64,000 nt of DNA from assembly GCF_047495875.1 (NCBI RefSeq), contig NC_092497.1, positions 78,957,749 to 79,021,748 of the forward strand. The letters are read 5' to 3'. Source of the DNA: Pithys albifrons albifrons (taxonomy: Eukaryota; Chordata; Aves; Passeriformes; Thamnophilidae). The position numbers were made by a program, and so were the translations under genes. Under the pieces are notes generated by a model that was not told the origin of the DNA, searched no databases, and saw only the letters and a program-made list of their open reading frames with translations. Below are positions 61,801 to 64,000 of this stretch, one piece after another. Every line of letters begins with the position of its first letter. The stretch's first letter is position 1.

Positions 61801-61959
61801 GGTATGCTAGGGAAAACAGTCTGGATCAACCCTGCCTCAGGCAAAGGCAAACCCATTCATGGGGTTGTCTTTGCTCAAGGATCTGGTTCCACCTGGTGGG
61901 TGATGCAGGAAGATGGAGAGACACGATGTATACCTCAAGGGGAACTTATCTCTGGGTAA
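58780..61959 (+). CDS. pol: Pro-Pol polyprotein: protease, reverse transcriptase, RNase H, integrase
   Basis: The frame is open from directly after the gag UAG. It has no ATG near its start, so it is probably made only as a readthrough extension of Gag. Numbering from the GTG at 58834: aspartic protease with DTGA at 19-22 and an ILGIDYL end; RT with LPQG and YIDD (294-297); RNase H with D605, E643, D667 and D718; integrase with H764, H769, C798, C801 and the DDE triad D831, D890, E926 (35 residues between the last two). A short C-terminal beta-type tail follows. No dUTPase is recognisable. Every expected catalytic residue is present, so the enzyme may be functional. The stop at 61957-61959 is 99 nt before the 3' LTR, leaving no room for env. 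Confidence 0.96.
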   Translation, partial: RGPASSQVEARDNRVYWTVWIRWPGTSDPQKYKALVDTGAQCTLMPSGHVGSETISISGVTGGSQELTVLEAEVSLTGRDWQKHPIVTGPAAPCILGIDYLRNGYFKDPKGHRWAFGIATVQTEGIEQLNSLPGLSESPSAVGLLKVEEQQVPIATTTVHRRQYRTNRDAVIPIHKMIRELESQGVVSKTHSPFNSPIWPVHKCDGEWRLTVDYRGLNEVTPPLSAAVPDMLELQYELESRAAKWYATIDIANAFFSIPLAPECRPQFAFTWRGVQYTWNRLPQGWKHSPTICHGLIQTALEKGEAPEHLQYIDDIIVWGDTAEEVFQKGEKIIQILLGAGFAIKRSKVKGPAQEIQFLGVKWQDGRRQIPTEVINKITAMSPPTSKKETQAFLGAIGFWRMHIPAYSQIVSPLYLVTRKKNDFHWGPEQQQAFDQIKHEIAQAVALGPVRTGPDIQNMLYSAAGNNGLSWSLWQKVPGETRGRPLGFWSRGYRGSEANYTPTEKEILAAYEGVQAASEVIGTEAQLFLAPRLPVLKWMLSGQAASTHHATDATWSKWIALITQRARIGKSNRPGILEIITNWPEGENFGLADEEEEQVTRAEEAPPYNQLPKEEIRYALFTDGSCCIVGTNRKWKAAVWSPTRQVAEATEGEGGSSQFAELKAVQLALDIAEREKWPKLYLYTDSWMVANALWGWLDRWKKTNWKCRGKPIWAADIWQDIATRVEKLIVRVRHVDAHVPKNRANEEHLNNQQADRAAQVKVSQTDLDWQHKGELFLARWAHDASGHQGRDATYKWARDRGVDLTMDIISQVIHDCETCAAIKQAKRVKPLWYGGRWDKYKYGEAWQVDYITLPQTRQGKRYVLTMVEATTGWLETHPVPHATARNTILGLEKQVLWRHGTPERIESDNGTHFKNSLVATWAREHGIEWVYHIPYHAPAAGKVERCNGLLKTTLKALGGGTFKHWDQHLAKATWLVNTRGSVNRAGPAQSEPLHTVDGDKVPVIHLRGMLGKTVWINPASGKGKPIHGVVFAQGSGSTWWVMQEDGETRCIPQGELISG

Positions 61960-62046
61960 ACGACTCATATTACTGTATTTGTAAACACTTAATTATTTGA
62001 AAGAAAATTTAAGTTTAATGTAGAGTATCGGCATGGAAGAGAATTT
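61960..62046 (+). other. Pol to 3' LTR spacer, no env
   Basis: Only 87 bp of AT-rich sequence separates pol from the polypurine tract. No reading frame is present. Confidence 0.9.
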
Positions 62047-62058
62047 AGGGGTGGATAA
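62047..62058 (+). other. Polypurine tract
   Basis: AGGGGTGGATAA sits directly against the 3' LTR. It would prime plus-strand DNA synthesis. Two T residues interrupt the purines. Confidence 0.75.
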
Positions 62059-62741
62059 TGTTGTAGTTTGGGATTATTATGTAAATTCTCTCCCCTGCCA
62101 CTTAACTGCCCAGGCCAGCGGTTAACAAAAGAAGCAGTTAACTGTGATCGCTGGGGTGGGGGCAGGTTTGTCTCTTTTGGTTTTTTTTTTTGGATATTCT
62201 CCTCAGTCTTGGCTCGGCGGAAGGGGGGAGTGGGGACTCCAAGGAGGCAGGCTGCCCTGCTGGTTACTGCTGGGGTTTTTCCCTGGCTGTCTTGCCGCTG
62301 CCTACTTTGGACCACCTTTTCCTGCCGTGCTGCTGCCTGCCTTGGATTTGCTGCTGGTTGCTCGTACCTTTCTGCTTCTTGGACGGGGAACACAGGGGGA
62401 AGAGACTGAGTCCATCTGAAAGCCCACTGCTCGTCTGTTTCGCTGGAGAGGGACTGAAACTCACTCTGCAGCCAGCCGAGCTGTGACAAGGACACTTAAG
62501 TATAACTTTTTCTCCCGGAGGAAAACCTGCTGGGTTTTGTTGTTGTTTTTTTTTTCTCTTATGGTGTTGGGGAAGTGGGTTGCACTAGTCTGTTTACATA
62601 TATATATATATATAGCAGTTATCCTTCTTGTATTAAAATTCCTTTTCTTAAATTTGATAAAGAGTGGTGTGATTATTGTGGAGGAGGCCCCTCCCCTGCT
62701 TGTGGGTAAAACATTTTGGTTTTTCCCCTCAAACCGAGACA
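62059..62741 (+). mobile_element. 3' LTR of the provirus
   Basis: 683 bp, nearly identical to the 5' LTR. Substitutions by eye: TACTTTGGACC for TACTTCGGACC, AAGCCCACTG for AAGCTCACTG, and ATAACTTTTTC for ATAACCTTTTC. TATAA lies at 62501-62505 and ATTAAA at 62632-62637. The target duplication GGTCC follows at 62742-62746. Confidence 0.95.
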
Positions 62742-62746
62742 GGTCC

Positions 62747-63409
62747 ACACTGACATATAGCCTAAATACAAGCTCAAAAATTAATGCCACTTTTCATTAG
62801 GCAGATAAGATATGATGGTAATTAATCCTCTGGTAGGAAATATGAAAACAAGAATGTCCACAGCTGAGCTGGAAATAATCTATCCCTTGCTTTTGAGGGA
62901 CTGAGGCGGGGGAGAAGGAAAACGGAGCAGATAATCACTATTCCAAAATAGTGGTTTCTAAATAAAACAGCCTGTGTTATGACATTAAAAAGAGCTATGA
63001 ATCTGTCTCTTCTGGAGCACGTAGGTATTCAAGAACTTTGAAACAGCAAACATGGCATTTAAAGTCAGAAAAAGAGATTTAGACAACTACAGATCTCTGA
63101 TTGAACTCAGATCTATGCATAGTCTTGAAAGAGTTTTTTGAAGGAGACAGTAATGAAGGGCATGGAGAAAGATAGAAAATGTTATAAAATACAACACTAT
63201 TTGTATCAAAGGTCAGAGTTTATTATGCCAGGCTAACATTACATCTTTTTTTTTTTCTTATGAAGATAATTCACCTCTTAGTTAAGGGAAATGCAATAAA
63301 TGTCATCTAGTTACACTTAAGTAAATATTTTCATTCAGTGCTGCAGAAGAATTTATCCTTCAAAGTGAGGAATGCAAAATTCAAAACCAGTAGGATAATG
63401 CCTCATGTC
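62747..63409. other. Unassigned AT-rich sequence
   Basis: Right flank of the provirus. No gene or repeat was recognised. Confidence 0.5.
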
Positions 63410-64000
63410 ACCCTGGCAATGTGCTGGAAGTTGGGGGCTGCAGGGCCAGCCTCAGGTAGGAGAGGCTGGAGCCATGATCTGACAGATAAAACCAGCAGCT
63501 CCAAACAGTTTTGTCAGACCCGCTGCAGCACTCAGCCAAGCCCTCAGCCAAGCTGATGGCACCTGTGGGAGAGGATATTTAAGAAAGGGTGAAACCACTG
63601 CACTTAGCTGTGTGAGAAAGAGAGAACTGAGGAAAAAAAAAACAAACATGAGAGAAACTACTCTGCAGATGTGAAGGTGATTCAATGAATGGGAGAAGGT
63701 TTTCCAGGCACTGGAGCAGAGGTTTCCCTGCAGTTCCTGGGTGAAGATCGCAGTGAGGCAGACTGTGCCCCTGCAGCCCAGCATAGCAGGTGATCACCTG
63801 CAGCCCATGGAGGACCCCTTAATGAAGCAGGTGGCAGTGCCCTGAGGGGAGCTACAGCCTCTGAAAAGCCCTCACTAGTGCAGGTTTTCTGATAGTAATT
63901 GCAGCCCATGCTAGAGCAGGGCAAAAGTGTGGGGAGGAAAGTGCAGCAGAGAGCAGCTGTTAAGGATTCCATTCCATTTTCTCCTGTGCCAGGCAAATAG
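63410..64000. repeat. Probable avian interspersed repeat, continues past the window
   Basis: GC-richer than its surroundings, with degenerate repeated units of the form CTGCAGCCCATGGAGGACCCC and TAGAGCAGG at 63765-63990. It resembles a dispersed retroelement-derived repeat of bird genomes, but I cannot name the family with certainty. Minus-strand frames of 72-110 codons here look like chance. Confidence 0.4.

Larger units (their letters stand above)
56375..62741 (+). mobile_element. Complete young ERV-L-like provirus (LTR-gag-pro-pol-LTR, no env)
   Basis: The 6367-bp element is bounded by GGTCC at 56370-56374 and 62742-62746. It has two 683-bp LTRs, a lysine-type primer site, open gag and pol frames, and a polypurine tract. 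By its protease, RT and integrase motifs, absence of env and 5-bp duplication it resembles the avian ERV-L (class III) group. The primer type is not leucine. No internal stop or frameshift was seen apart from the UAG between gag and pol. The two LTRs differ by three C/T substitutions, two T-run lengths and one TA-run length (counted by eye). Confidence 0.95.

Noticed and set aside
61989..62495. 168-codon minus-strand frame as a possible env or accessory gene
   Set aside because: It lies antisense across the 3' LTR and has no signal peptide, fusion peptide or other env feature.

Overview
The window looks like a non-genic stretch (intergenic or intronic) of a bird genome. The evidence is the CR1 LINE fragments (three on the minus strand near 8.3, 31.7 and 54.1 kb, a long one at 14.8-15.7 kb, and plus-strand copies at 50.3-51.5 and 52.3 kb) and the many avian-type LTRs. 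I see no host protein-coding gene, rRNA, tRNA or CRISPR array. The background is AT-rich, with simple repeats and old degraded sequence. A passerine is plausible from the young ERV activity, but the sequence alone does not prove it.

The one set of intact genes is a complete endogenous retrovirus at 56375-62741 on the plus strand. It has two 683-bp LTRs that differ, by my reading, at only three substitutions and three simple-run length changes, and it is bounded by a perfect 5-bp target duplication (GGTCC). Inside are a lysine-type primer binding site, a 552-codon gag frame, a protease-RT-RNase H-integrase pol frame with every expected catalytic residue, a polypurine tract, and no env. Gag and pol lie in the same reading frame, separated by one UAG. 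A stem-loop begins 5-8 nt downstream of the UAG, which is the arrangement expected for stop-codon readthrough. The gag N-terminus is strongly hydrophobic and has no myristoylation signal. No zinc knuckle was found.

The rest of the window is mostly a record of earlier insertions. Two older solo LTRs of the provirus family lie at 458-1307 and 47318-48029. A second ERV-L-like LTR family occurs at 3335-3964, 9688-10204, 34199-35254, 36828-37386 and 45099-45677. A third occurs at 25085-25712 and 36242-37514. ERVK-like LTRs on the minus strand lie at 10756-11194 (with decayed primer site and leader) and 34653-35153. Further LTR-like elements lie at 19278-20450, 29736-30417 and about 48880-49545. 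Most have recognisable 5- or 6-bp target duplications, and two are nested insertions.

Other structure: a large inverted repeat (22864-23019 against 23475-23630, about 89% identical), a strong G-run tract at 21117-21154, a few short tandem duplications, two homeodomain-site-rich blocks that could be conserved noncoding elements, and a coding-like minus-strand frame next to an LTR at 44789-45093.
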